Shown here one piece after another: positions 28,869-37,649 of a DNA stretch of 48,055 bases; the first letter of the stretch is position 1; each line of letters begins with the position of its first letter. The translations under genes and the position numbers were made by a program. The notes below the pieces were generated by a model that was not told the origin of the DNA, ran no database searches, and saw only the letters and a program-made list of their open reading frames with translations. The stretch spans positions 1 to 48,055 of the forward strand of contig JALOOZ010000007.1 in assembly GCA_025454155.1 (NCBI GenBank), read 5' to 3'. The DNA is from Thermodesulfobacteriota bacterium. Lineage in GTDB: Bacteria > Desulfobacterota > Desulfomonilia > UBA1062.

Positions 28869-29929
28869 GCATCTCCAAGTGTGCGTGCTATTATCTTTTC
28901 GCTGCTCGCGGGTTCGATGTCCTCGGGGACCCTCTGACCGGTCGTTATATAAGAGACAGGCGTGCGGTGGATCATGTTGTGCGTGACGATGCTCCCGAGG
29001 GTATGGGCCTCATCAGACTTAGTGAAGATCATGCGGTCCACCTTGAGCGGTGAAAACGTCTTCGTGATGGTGTCCATCTCCCGGTCGCGGGTGGCGACCG
29101 GCATGAGGAGGAATCTGCAGGCATCGATACCGTCAAAGAACCCGATGAGCTGGCGCACGTACTCGGCACAGAACGCCGAGCGGCCCACGGTGTCCACGAG
29201 GATGAGATCGTTTGACGAGAGCTGGTTCAAGGCGGTCTTGAGTTCCGGGGGGGTTGTCACGGAAAAGAACGGGATGTTCAATATCTTGGCATAGATTCGG
29301 CTCTGATCGATGGCCCCGATCCGGTAGCTGTCCAGGGTTATGAGGGCCACCCGCTTCCCTTCGGAAAGTACCGCGCGGCCTGCCATCTTGGCGATGGTGG
29401 TGGTTTTCCCGACCCCGGTGGTGCCTAAAAAGATCCTGATTCGGCCGCTGGGGGGATCTTCCGCACGGATCAGCTTGGAGAGGAGGTTCTTCACCCCCTC
29501 TTCGGATGCATCGCCGCCGAGCTTGGAGAGAATGAGATCAACGAGGCTCTCGCGCACCCCCCTCGAAAGAAGTTTTTCCCGCAGAGGATTGGAGGGGGTG
29601 ACCATGCCCTGGTTCATGAGCTGCTTGAGCATCTTTTTGAGCTCGACGATCTCGTCGCCGATATGCGCAGGCGCCGGGAGAAACTGGGCACCCTGATTCC
29701 ACTCATCGCCCTTCCCTGCCTGGGCTTTTCCCCCGTGCATCCTCTTCATGAAGGCGTCTTGGTCATAATCAACAGCGGCCACCACCTCTATCAGGGGCTT
29801 GCTCATGAGACCGTAGCCGCTTTCCCTGATCTCCCGCGTGGAGACGATGACCGCATTGGATCCGAGTTCGGACTTGATCTGCGTCAACGCATCCTTCATG
29901 GATACTGCCGTGTAGGTTTTAATTTGCAT
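28865..29929 (-). CDS. flhF: SRP-type GTPase FlhF
   Basis: The 354-residue protein has a short N-terminal basic domain (MQIKTYTAVSMKDALTQIKSELG), a helical N domain and an SRP-like GTPase domain with the P-loop GTTGVGKTTT (from residue 169), TLDSYRIGAIDQ, DTVGRS in place of the commoner DTAGRS, and TKSDE in place of TKLDE. FlhF recruits early flagellar parts to the pole. The ATG overlaps the restored flhA stop by 11 bases, or the stop as read by 34 bases. Confidence 0.95.
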   Translation of the reverse strand: MQIKTYTAVSMKDALTQIKSELGSNAVIVSTREIRESGYGLMSKPLIEVVAAVDYDQDAFMKRMHGGKAQAGKGDEWNQGAQFLPAPAHIGDEIVELKKMLKQLMNQGMVTPSNPLREKLLSRGVRESLVDLILSKLGGDASEEGVKNLLSKLIRAEDPPSGRIRIFLGTTGVGKTTTIAKMAGRAVLSEGKRVALITLDSYRIGAIDQSRIYAKILNIPFFSVTTPPELKTALNQLSSNDLILVDTVGRSAFCAEYVRQLIGFFDGIDACRFLLMPVATRDREMDTITKTFSPLKVDRMIFTKSDEAHTLGSIVTHNMIHRTPVSYITTGQRVPEDIEPASSEKIIARTLGDA

Positions 29930-31974
29930 CGATCCTCACCAGGCCAAGATTCTTTATGGTCACATCCGGAGGTATCTCGTTGTGGGAAAGCACGACCAGG
30001 TCGGGAAAGCCTCTTCACATATGCCCTGCTGATGGGCGAGGTGAGGAGGATCGGTACCAGTCCTTGTTTCCCCACGTTGTTTACCTCCTTGTTCAACGTC
30101 ATCAGGATCTTCTGCGATTTCTCGGGATCTATTGCAAGATACGAACCATGGTCCGTGTGCTGGATGGAACTCGAGATCATTCCGTCTATCATGGGATCCA
30201 GAGCCAGTACGTTGATGGTGCTGTTCTGGATATAGGGTGCACTGATGGTGCGCATGAGGGCTTGTCTGACATACTCCGTCAAAATATCGGGGTCCTTGGT
30301 CATATGGCCGAAGTCCGCGCACGTCTCCAGAATGGTGAGGATGTTCTTGACGGGAACCTTCTCCTTGAGAAGGTTTCTGAGCACCCTGAGCACGACGCCG
30401 GCAGGCAGTGTTCCGGGGAGGAGGTCTTCCACCACCTTGGGGTGTGTCCTGGAAACCGAGTCCAGGATGGACTGCAGCTCCTGCCTGCCCAGAAGGTCGT
30501 GTGCATTGCCCTTGATGGCCTCGGTGAGGTGGGTGGCCACCACCGTTGCAGCGTCGACTATGGTCAGACCGGCAATCTGGGCGCGCTCGCTGTCCGCCTT
30601 CTTGATCCAGAGGCCAGGCAGGCCGAAGGCGGGTTCCTTCACGGGGATGCCGGGTATATCGATCTCCACCTTCTCAGGATTGAGGACCATGAGCCGGTCG
30701 GCTATGGCCTCGGACCGGGCGATCTCGATCCCCTTCAGAAGGAGCCGGTACTCGTTGGGCTTGAGCTCCAGGTTGTCCCGCACATGGATGGGCGGGACCA
30801 CTATGCCCAGCTCGGAGGCGACGGTCCTTCGCATGCCTTTGATTCTACCCAGAAGCTCGCCTCCCTGGGCGGTGTCCACAAGGGGTATGAGGCCGTAGCC
30901 CACTTCGAATTCGATAATGTCCATGGGGAGAAGGGCCTCGGCTGAGACCTCTTCGCTCTGGGGCGGCGACTGCTCCTCCACCTTCTCCTCTGCCTTGAAC
31001 CGGAGGCTCACCCATCCGAGAGCTCCCATGACGGATGCCATGGAGAGAAACGCGAAATGAGGCATTCCCGGCACCAGCCCGAAGATGAAGATGATGCCTG
31101 CAGCGGTCAGCAGGGCCATGGGCTGGAAGGAAAGCTGTTCTGAGAGCTGGCTCCCTACGGACTTGTCTGCGGCGGACTGGGTCACGATGATGCCTGCTGC
31201 AGAAGAGATGACGAGTGCCGGGATCTGTGCCACCAGGCCGTCGCCGATGGTGAGGACGGTGTATGTCTTCAGGGCCTCGGCAAAGACCATGCCGTTCTGG
31301 AGCACGCCGATGATGATGCCGCCCGTGATGTTGATGAGCACGATGACGATGCCCGCAATGGCATCGCCGCGGACGAACTTGGTCGCACCGTCCATGGCCC
31401 CGTAGAATTCCGCCTCACGGGCGATCCGTTCCCTCCGCTGCCTTGCCTCCTGCTCCGTGATCATGCCGGCGTTCAGGTCGGCGTCGATGGCCATCTGCTT
31501 GCCGGGCATGGCGTCCAGGGTGAACCGGGCGGTCACTTCACCGATGCGGGTGGCGCCCTTGGTGATCACCACGAAGTTGATGAGAACGAAGATGGCGAAG
31601 ACTACGAATCCCACGACATAACTGCCGCCGACCACGAACTGGCCAAAGGTGTGGATGACCCTCCCTGCCGCCAGTTCGCCCTCGGAGCCGTGCAGAAGGA
31701 TGACCCGCGTGGATGCGATGTTGAGGGCCAGCCGGTACAGGGTGACGATCAGCAGCAGAGACGGGAAGACTGAAAAGTTCAACGGGCTTGTGGTATACAT
31801 GCTCACCATGAGTATGATGACGCCGATGGCGATGCTGAACGTGAGCAGGATGTCCAGCATGAAGGTCGGGATCGGTACCAGCAGGATGAACAGAACGGCC
31901 AGGACACCTGCCGCCATGAAAATGTCGCTGGTGATCTTTTCCGGGAGCTTGATGGGAAGGGTCTGAATTGCCAT
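29896..31974 (-). CDS. flhA: Flagellar export gate protein FlhA, apparent C-terminal frameshift
   Basis: FlhA is the main membrane component of the flagellar type III export gate. Residues about 15-315 hold eight membrane helices, and the cytoplasmic domain follows. Through KQGLVPILLTSPISRAYVKR the frame is normal. After residue 655 the frame gives a foreign tail (LSRPGRAFPQRDTSGC...). One base later (codons from 30008) the other frame reads FPDLVVLSHNEIPPDVTIKN, the conserved FlhA end, and stops at TAA 29921-29919, overlapping the flhF ATG as operon genes usually do. About four to five residues are also missing at the junction, which fits a small deletion of about 14 bases. Coordinates given follow the frame as it reads. 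Confidence 0.93.
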   Translation of the reverse strand: MAIQTLPIKLPEKITSDIFMAAGVLAVLFILLVPIPTFMLDILLTFSIAIGVIILMVSMYTTSPLNFSVFPSLLLIVTLYRLALNIASTRVILLHGSEGELAAGRVIHTFGQFVVGGSYVVGFVVFAIFVLINFVVITKGATRIGEVTARFTLDAMPGKQMAIDADLNAGMITEQEARQRRERIAREAEFYGAMDGATKFVRGDAIAGIVIVLINITGGIIIGVLQNGMVFAEALKTYTVLTIGDGLVAQIPALVISSAAGIIVTQSAADKSVGSQLSEQLSFQPMALLTAAGIIFIFGLVPGMPHFAFLSMASVMGALGWVSLRFKAEEKVEEQSPPQSEEVSAEALLPMDIIEFEVGYGLIPLVDTAQGGELLGRIKGMRRTVASELGIVVPPIHVRDNLELKPNEYRLLLKGIEIARSEAIADRLMVLNPEKVEIDIPGIPVKEPAFGLPGLWIKKADSERAQIAGLTIVDAATVVATHLTEAIKGNAHDLLGRQELQSILDSVSRTHPKVVEDLLPGTLPAGVVLRVLRNLLKEKVPVKNILTILETCADFGHMTKDPDILTEYVRQALMRTISAPYIQNSTINVLALDPMIDGMISSSIQHTDHGSYLAIDPEKSQKILMTLNKEVNNVGKQGLVPILLTSPISRAYVKRLSRPGRAFPQRDTSGCDHKESWPGEDRCKLKPTRQYP

Positions 31975-31975
31975 A

Positions 31976-33055
31976 TTACCTCACGAGTTTCGCCTTGAGG
32001 CGGTATACATGTGCCAGGATCTCGGCCACTGCCTTGTAGAGGGCCTCCGGGATGATGCCGCCTATATCCACGCTCCTGTAGAGGGCCTGGGCCAATGGCT
32101 TGTTTTCAACAAGGGGAACGCCGGCCTTTCTTGCGATCTGCTTGATCTTTTCCGCCACCTCTCCCGCCCCCTTGGCGACCACCGTCGGTGCGATCATCTT
32201 TCCCCGATCGTACTGCAAGGCTACTGCCAAGTGGGTGGGGTTGGTGATGACCACGTCAGCCTTGGGCACCGCACGCATCATCCTCTTCCGGGCCATATGC
32301 ATCTGGATAGACCGTATCCGGCTCTTGATGATGGGATTGCCCTCTGACTGCTTGAATTCGTCCTTGATCTCCTGCTTGGTCATCATGAGATCCTGGGTAT
32401 ACTGCCATCGCTGGAAACCGTAATCCGCTGCCGCGATGATGATGAAGATCCAGAGGACATCCCAGAGGAGCCTGGTGGTTGAACGGAATATCGTCAAAAC
32501 TATGACGCCAACGTCAGCCGTCATGAGGGGAGGATACACAGGCAGCTCGCGTTTGATGGCCCGGTAGGCAACCCAGGCGATGATAAGCATGATGATGAGG
32601 GTCTTGACCAGCTGCTCAAGACTCTTTATGGACATGAACCTGTTCTTGAATCCGGTCAAGGGATTCATCTTGGATAGTTTCGGTGAAATGGCCTCCCCAC
32701 TGATGGTGAATCCGACCTGCATGATATTTGACGCAAGCCCTATGATGAGGAAGAGCACCAGCAGCGGCAGGATCATGACGGCAAGCTCGAAGACACTCTG
32801 CCTGAAGATAGAGATGACGCTCGTACTGGTGCCGTCCCACATCGACAGGTCAGCCAGGTACGAGCTGACGACTGTACAGAGCCTCCTTGCAACTGATGGA
32901 ATATAGAGATAAAAAGCCAAAACCGTGGCAAGGAACAGCATCATCGTGGACACCTCGATGCTCTTGCAGACCTGTCCCTTTTCACGGGCATCCTGGATGC
33001 GTTTACTGGTAGGTTGCTCTGATCGCTCTTGACCACTCTCGTTTTCTTTGGCCAT
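31976..33055 (-). CDS. flhB: Flagellar export switch protein FlhB
   Basis: The 359-residue protein has four membrane helices (about residues 35-55, 85-110, 145-165 and 185-210) and a cytoplasmic C-terminal domain with the autocleavage motif NPTH at residues 272-275. Self-cleavage there switches export from hook to filament substrates. It starts MAKENESGQERSEQPTSKRIQDAREKGQV, so I chose the ATG at 33055; an in-frame ATG at 33079 is possible and neither has a clear ribosome-binding site. It opens the flagellar operon; fliP, fliQ and fliR are not adjacent. Confidence 0.95.
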   Translation of the reverse strand: MAKENESGQERSEQPTSKRIQDAREKGQVCKSIEVSTMMLFLATVLAFYLYIPSVARRLCTVVSSYLADLSMWDGTSTSVISIFRQSVFELAVMILPLLVLFLIIGLASNIMQVGFTISGEAISPKLSKMNPLTGFKNRFMSIKSLEQLVKTLIIMLIIAWVAYRAIKRELPVYPPLMTADVGVIVLTIFRSTTRLLWDVLWIFIIIAAADYGFQRWQYTQDLMMTKQEIKDEFKQSEGNPIIKSRIRSIQMHMARKRMMRAVPKADVVITNPTHLAVALQYDRGKMIAPTVVAKGAGEVAEKIKQIARKAGVPLVENKPLAQALYRSVDIGGIIPEALYKAVAEILAHVYRLKAKLVR

Positions 33056-33082
33056 GACGTGAAGGAATGCGAAAAACATACC

Positions 33083-33104
33083 AGGTGGAACCGTCGTCCC
33101 ACCT
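33083..33104. repeat. Inverted repeat upstream of flhB
   Basis: AGGTGG (33083-33088) and CCACCT (33099-33104) form a perfect 6-bp inverted repeat with a 10-bp spacer in the divergent flhB/XRE region. On the flhB transcript the first arm is GGTGG-rich and could act as, or mask, a ribosome-binding site. It might equally be an operator for the divergent XRE regulator. Confidence 0.35.
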
Positions 33105-33211
33105 TTCCGAAAAAGAGGTTTCTTCTATACACACCATTTATTTTATGTAACATGACGGGTATAAATGATTTTCAGGGCTCCGGCAGACCGGGAAAGGGGG
33201 ATGTCCTTCCG

Positions 33212-33673
33212 GTGAAGACATTCAAGGAAATGCGGAAATCAAAGGGGTTGACCATGGGCAAACTGGCAGAGCTCAGCGGCGTCTCGGCAAAGACCGTCTC
33301 CCAGTATGAGCAGAGCCCTCCGGAAAGGCCAAGCAGGAAGGTTCTGGGTAAGATCTCGGGTGCCCTCGGCATAGGCACGGACGAGCTCATGGAGCATGTC
33401 TACCCGTCAAAAAAACCCTCCGGAAACCACAGCGAGGCCGTGTCTGAAGGGACCATCATGCTGGAAGAGGCCCACGTGAACAGAATGGTAAGGCTCATCG
33501 ACAAGGAGCTCGAGGAGCTCAGATACATACTCATGGATAGCTCTGAGCTCGTCGATGATTATCCGGCACTTGCACGATGCATGGATATGATCAATGATGA
33601 TATCGATCTGCTCATAGAGATGAAGGGTCGTTTCCTGGATGAGGGAAACGATAAAGCCACAGGCAGACAATGA
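33212..33673 (+). CDS. XRE-family helix-turn-helix regulator
   Basis: The protein has an N-terminal Cro/C1-type helix-turn-helix (KTFKEMRKSKGLTMGKLAELSGVSAKTVSQYE, then KVLGKISGALGIGTDEL) and a C-terminal helical region with acidic heptads (MVRLIDKELEELRYILMDSSEL). I chose the GTG at 33212 (153 residues) because the domain begins there and AAAGGGGG lies 11 bases upstream; an ATG at 33152 gives 20 more residues but has no ribosome-binding site. It lies 29 bp before ftsE and diverges from flhB, so it may control either. Its ligand or target is unknown. Confidence 0.8.
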   Translation: MKTFKEMRKSKGLTMGKLAELSGVSAKTVSQYEQSPPERPSRKVLGKISGALGIGTDELMEHVYPSKKPSGNHSEAVSEGTIMLEEAHVNRMVRLIDKELEELRYILMDSSELVDDYPALARCMDMINDDIDLLIEMKGRFLDEGNDKATGRQ

Positions 33674-33702
33674 ATGGCAGGAAAGATCCCCTGAAGCGCT
33701 AG

Positions 33703-34359
33703 ATGATCCAGTTCGAGAACGTCACAAAGATCTACCACGACACCGTCTATGCTGTACGGGATATATCCCTGAGTATCGAGAAAGGTGACCTCTGCTTCAT
33801 TGTGGGGCCCTCCGGTGCAGGGAAAACGACACTGCTCAAGCTCATGTTCGGCCTCGAACACCCGTCCAGGGGGACCGTCTCTCTCTTCGGCCGCAATCTC
33901 GAGGCGCTCAATGCATCGAACATCCAGGCCATCAGGAGGCACACGGGGTTCGTTTTCCAGGATTTCAGGCTCATCGACGACTGGACCGTCTATCACAATG
34001 CGGCGATCATCCTGGAGATCCTCGGCAAGCCGGCGATCTACATACGGGGCCGGGTGTGGAGGATGCTGAAGTGGGTGGGCCTCCAGCACAAGGTCTACGA
34101 GCGTGCGAAAAATCTCTCGGGCGGCGAGAGGCAGCGCCTGGCCCTGGTGAGGGCCATTATCCACGATCCTGATATCCTGCTTGCCGACGAGCCGGTGGGA
34201 AGCCTGGATGAATCCATGGCCCGGTACATGATGAACATGTTTCTCAAGCTCAACAAGAAGGGCACAACCATTGTCATCGCGAGCCACCGCCAGGACCCTC
34301 TCATGGATTATGCAAAGGTCATCCGGATGGAACGTGGAGGACTCGCAGGGGACATATAG
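33703..34359 (+). CDS. ftsE: Cell-division ABC ATPase FtsE
   Basis: The 218-residue ABC ATPase has Walker A GPSGAGKTT, Q-loop FVFQDFRLIDDWTVYHN, signature LSGGERQRLALVRAI and Walker B DILLADEPVGSLDE. With FtsX it forms a septal complex that drives a periplasmic activator of peptidoglycan amidases by ATP hydrolysis. It lies 4 bp before ftsX. Length and motifs are normal. Confidence 0.96.
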   Translation: MIQFENVTKIYHDTVYAVRDISLSIEKGDLCFIVGPSGAGKTTLLKLMFGLEHPSRGTVSLFGRNLEALNASNIQAIRRHTGFVFQDFRLIDDWTVYHNAAIILEILGKPAIYIRGRVWRMLKWVGLQHKVYERAKNLSGGERQRLALVRAIIHDPDILLADEPVGSLDESMARYMMNMFLKLNKKGTTIVIASHRQDPLMDYAKVIRMERGGLAGDI

Positions 34360-34363
34360 TCGA

Positions 34364-35233
34364 ATGATACGGCTCTACTATATCCTCAAGCTAATCGCGC
34401 GTGGCCTGCGTCTGCGGCCATGGGGGAGCGTGCTTACGCTTGTGGCCTGCTGGTTTGCGCTGTGCCAGCTCTCGCTGGTGTTATCTGCTGTGGATCTCGC
34501 GGACCGTGCGAGCACCCTGCCTGCGACCTCCGGGGCCATGGTGACTTATCTCAAGGAAGGGACACCTCAGAAACGCATTGCCGAGCTGGAACAGACCTTA
34601 CGGTCCCGGACGGAGATATCCAGGATTCAATTCGTCTCACCGGAGCATGGCCTGGAGAAAATGAGGAAATGGCTCGGGCCCGGAAGCCCGCTGGTTGAAG
34701 ACGTGGACCCTCAGATTCTGCCGCAGGCCTTTGAGATAACCCTCCACCGGGATCATGCGGACAGGGCCGCCCAAATAGCGCTTGAACTCAGCAGGCTTCC
34801 CGGGGTGAATGACGTGCGCTTCCGCAGGGGCCTGATCGGATCCATAGCAGGCTCCTTCACCCAGATCGTCATCGGGGCGTCGGTCGTCGGGGCCATCGTG
34901 ATGATATGTCTGGCTCTGGTCATCTTCCTGTCCATCCGTGTCGGTATCGTCTCGCGCAAGCAGGAGATCGAGGTCATGAAGATGCTGGGGGCCAACGCAC
35001 CTTTCATCTATGCCCCCTACATCATCGAAGGGGCAATCTACGGCCTCATCGGGTCGGCAGCGGCGCTGTCCACGACGTCCATGGCGCTGCATTATATGCA
35101 GGTCGGATATCCGGCCCTGCAGACCCTGATCCGTCCATTCGCGGTCCATCAGGTTGCAGGGGTGATTTTCTTCGCCTGTTTCTGCAGCATCACGGGGGCC
35201 ATGCTCGCTATACAGAGGAGCATCGATGTCTAG
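34364..35233 (+). CDS. ftsX: Cell-division membrane protein FtsX
   Basis: The 289-residue protein has four membrane helices (about residues 20-45, 165-190, 215-240 and 260-285) and a large periplasmic loop between the first two (VTYLKEGTPQKRIAELEQTL and on) that contacts the activator. The block EVMKMLGANAPFIYAPYIIEGAIYGLIGS is diagnostic. I chose the ATG at 34364, just after ftsE; the longer frame overlaps ftsE. It overlaps the EnvC-like gene by eight bases, which supports coupled production of the complex. Confidence 0.94.
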   Translation: MIRLYYILKLIARGLRLRPWGSVLTLVACWFALCQLSLVLSAVDLADRASTLPATSGAMVTYLKEGTPQKRIAELEQTLRSRTEISRIQFVSPEHGLEKMRKWLGPGSPLVEDVDPQILPQAFEITLHRDHADRAAQIALELSRLPGVNDVRFRRGLIGSIAGSFTQIVIGASVVGAIVMICLALVIFLSIRVGIVSRKQEIEVMKMLGANAPFIYAPYIIEGAIYGLIGSAAALSTTSMALHYMQVGYPALQTLIRPFAVHQVAGVIFFACFCSITGAMLAIQRSIDV

Positions 35234-36287
35234 GAGGCTCGTCCTGGCGGCACTGATCTTCTTCCTCACCCTATCAGGAATTTGCCTGGCCAAGGACGAA
35301 TCAAAGAAAATCAAAGAGCTCGGCAGGAAGGTCCAGGCCATTGATCAGAAACGGCGGACAGAAGAACTGCGGCTGAAGGATATCGACAGGACCATCTCCT
35401 CTGCCCAGGGTGAGATTGCATCCGCCAGCAAGAAGGCAGAGGCCATCAACGAGAAGATCTTCACCCAGAAAGCCCAGATCCGCACCTATCAGAGGGCCCT
35501 GTCACAGTCCCAGGGAGCCTTGAGACAGAAGTGGATCGCCCTGTATAAAGGCGCATACCTCGATATGGTGGATGTGGTGTACACCCATGCCGAGTATTCG
35601 GGATATGTCGACGCCATCATCACCCGGAACATGGAGGAGATGTTGGAGTACCACCACGCGAAACAAAGGCTGCTCGACGCCAAGGTGCGCCTGGATGAGG
35701 CATCCAGGGCCCAGAGGGAGAACCTGAAATCCTGGGGAAAAACGGTCAGCACCCTCAGCAAGGAGCATGAGAAGAAAGCCCTCCTGCTCGCCTCGCTCCG
35801 TAAGGAAAAAGAGACCTACGAGGAACAGATCCAGAAGCTCCTCAAGAAACTGCAGGAGCGGAAGACCGAGGTCCCCAACCGGGGCATGGCCAAACGGATG
35901 GGAGACCTCCCCTGGCCCGTCCAGGGCATCATCGTACGCGGATTCGGGATCACACGGGAGGAGGGGTATGCCCGGATCTCCCATGGCGTGGACATCGAGG
36001 CCCCCGAAGGCGCTCCCGTGAAGACGATCCATGCCGGCACGGTGGCATATTACAGCTGGATTCCGAAATTCGGGAACACCATGATCATAGATCACGGGGG
36101 CGGCCTCTTTTCCGTGTACGGGCACCTCCAGAAGGCCCTGAAGTCGAACGGCGAGTCGGTTGGCGCTCGTGAAGAGGTCGCCATGGTCGGCCAGAGCGGG
36201 GATGTCATGAAACCGACCCTGCACTTCGAGATACGGTACAAAGACAAGCCCCAGGACCCCGTGAGATGGCTTTCCAGGCAACAGTGA
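35226..36287 (+). CDS. envC: EnvC-like murein hydrolase activator (degenerate LytM/M23)
   Basis: The 353-residue exported protein has a signal peptide (about 1-22), a long coiled coil (about 25-215) and a C-terminal LytM domain (about 230-350). The active-site pattern is incomplete: the usual HxGxD is SHGVD (residues 252-256), with Ser in the zinc-ligand place, and the usual HxH is TLH (331-333), while His300 in YGHL is kept. It therefore looks like EnvC, which does not cut peptidoglycan itself but activates amidases when FtsEX pulls on it. The overlap with ftsX supports this. Confidence 0.9.
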   Translation: MSRRLVLAALIFFLTLSGICLAKDESKKIKELGRKVQAIDQKRRTEELRLKDIDRTISSAQGEIASASKKAEAINEKIFTQKAQIRTYQRALSQSQGALRQKWIALYKGAYLDMVDVVYTHAEYSGYVDAIITRNMEEMLEYHHAKQRLLDAKVRLDEASRAQRENLKSWGKTVSTLSKEHEKKALLLASLRKEKETYEEQIQKLLKKLQERKTEVPNRGMAKRMGDLPWPVQGIIVRGFGITREEGYARISHGVDIEAPEGAPVKTIHAGTVAYYSWIPKFGNTMIIDHGGGLFSVYGHLQKALKSNGESVGAREEVAMVGQSGDVMKPTLHFEIRYKDKPQDPVRWLSRQQ

Positions 36288-36310
36288 TTATTTTATCCTC
36301 ATGACAGATA

Positions 36311-36319
36311 TGCTATAGG
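36311..36319 (+). promoter_or_regulatory. Candidate extended -10 promoter before ctpA
   Basis: TGCTATAGG is an extended -10 element (TGN then TATAGG), 41 bp before the ctpA ATG. The -35 region is only T-rich (TTTTAT at 36291-36296). It suggests that ctpA can be transcribed apart from the ftsEX genes, but the evidence is weak. Confidence 0.3.
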
Positions 36320-36359
36320 ACGATTCAGAATGAAGTACTGCTCAAAGGAAAGGTATTCT

Positions 36360-37649
36360 ATGAGAAATCCTAAGGCAATCCTGCCTGGCCTTATAGTGGC
36401 AGGGCTTGTGGGCTTCCTGTTCTTCCAGCATACTGGAGCCCTCAAGGCTGAGACACCCAGCATCTTCCCCGAACTCCAGAAGTTTACGGACTGTCTCGAC
36501 CTCATCGAGAAGTATTACGTGGAGGAGGTGAAGCCCAGCGCCCTCATCGAGGGGGCCATCAAAGGGATGACGTCGACCCTTGATCCCCACTCCACCTATC
36601 TCTCGAAGGAAGACTACAAGGAAATGCAGATCAGTACCTCGGGCTCCTTCGGAGGGCTCGGCATTGAGCTCGGCCTGCGGGACGGCCAGCTCACGGTCAT
36701 AACACCCATCGAAGGCACTCCCGCCTTCCAGGCAGGCATCAGGCCCGGGGACAGGATCCTCAAGATCGACACGACCTCCACCACCGATATGACCCTGGAA
36801 GAGGCGGTGAAGATCCTGCGTGGCCCCAAGGGGACCAAGGTGACTCTGACCATCGGCCGGGACTCGGCGGAGAAGCCCCTGGAAGTAACCATCACCAGGG
36901 CCATCATCCACATCCAGAGCGTCATCTCCCAGATGCTCGAACCCGGGTATGGCTACATCAAGATAAGGAACTTCCAGGTGGACACCTCCGAAGCGGTGCG
37001 AAAGGCCATGCAGGGCATGCTGAAGTCGGGAACCCTCAAGGGCCTGGTTCTCGACCTCAGGTACAACCCCGGGGGACTGCTTGACCAGGCCATAGCCGTG
37101 AGCGACCTCTTCCTGAGCGAAGGCAAGATCGTCTACACCGACGGCCGAAGGCCGGAAGACCGCCTCGAATATCTCGCCCACAAGGAAGGCACCTTCAACA
37201 GCTTCCCCATCGTGGTCATCATCAACGGCGGTACGGCGAGCGCGGCAGAAATCGTTTCCGGAGCCCTTCAGGACAACAACCGCGCCATCATCGTGGGGGT
37301 CAAAAGCTTCGGCAAGGCCTCGGTGCAGACCATCCGCCCCCTGAGCGACGGGTCAGCCCTCAAGCTCACCATTGCCCGGTACTATACGCCCTCGGGCCGG
37401 TCGATCCAGGCAAAGGGCATAGAACCCGATGTGGCGGTGGAGCAGAAGGTCGCATCCCAGGAATCCACTCAGACCTTCATCCGGGAAAAGGACCTGAAAT
37501 CCCACCTGGAACCCACGGGAGCCGAGCCTGCCGAACAGGGTGACGCTCCGAGCGGGCCCGTGAACCTGGAGCGGGATTTCCAGCTGAAGTATGGACTTGA
37601 CATGCTCAAGACATGGGAGGTGTTCCACCGGATGAAGAAGGCGGCATGA
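36360..37649 (+). CDS. ctpA: Carboxy-terminal processing protease CtpA (S41)
   Basis: The 429-residue exported protease has an N-terminal membrane anchor or signal (about residues 5-25), a helical segment, a PDZ domain (about 85-165, GSFGGLGIELGLRDGQL, then GIRPGDRILKIDT) and the S41 domain with catalytic Ser294 (GGTASAAEIVSGAL) and Lys319 (SFGKASVQ), 25 residues apart as in Prc. It cleaves C-terminal tails of periplasmic proteins, including peptidoglycan hydrolases in several bacteria. AAAGGAAAGG precedes the ATG at 36360. It overlaps the next gene by four bases (ATGA). Confidence 0.94.
   Translation: MRNPKAILPGLIVAGLVGFLFFQHTGALKAETPSIFPELQKFTDCLDLIEKYYVEEVKPSALIEGAIKGMTSTLDPHSTYLSKEDYKEMQISTSGSFGGLGIELGLRDGQLTVITPIEGTPAFQAGIRPGDRILKIDTTSTTDMTLEEAVKILRGPKGTKVTLTIGRDSAEKPLEVTITRAIIHIQSVISQMLEPGYGYIKIRNFQVDTSEAVRKAMQGMLKSGTLKGLVLDLRYNPGGLLDQAIAVSDLFLSEGKIVYTDGRRPEDRLEYLAHKEGTFNSFPIVVIINGGTASAAEIVSGALQDNNRAIIVGVKSFGKASVQTIRPLSDGSALKLTIARYYTPSGRSIQAKGIEPDVAVEQKVASQESTQTFIREKDLKSHLEPTGAEPAEQGDAPSGPVNLERDFQLKYGLDMLKTWEVFHRMKKAA

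Noticed and set aside
30000-30016. Programmed +1 frameshifting in flhA as the main explanation
   Set aside because: The CTTTCCC slip site lacks the stop or rare codon that drives prfB shifting, and the missing residues point to a deletion; kept only as an alternative.
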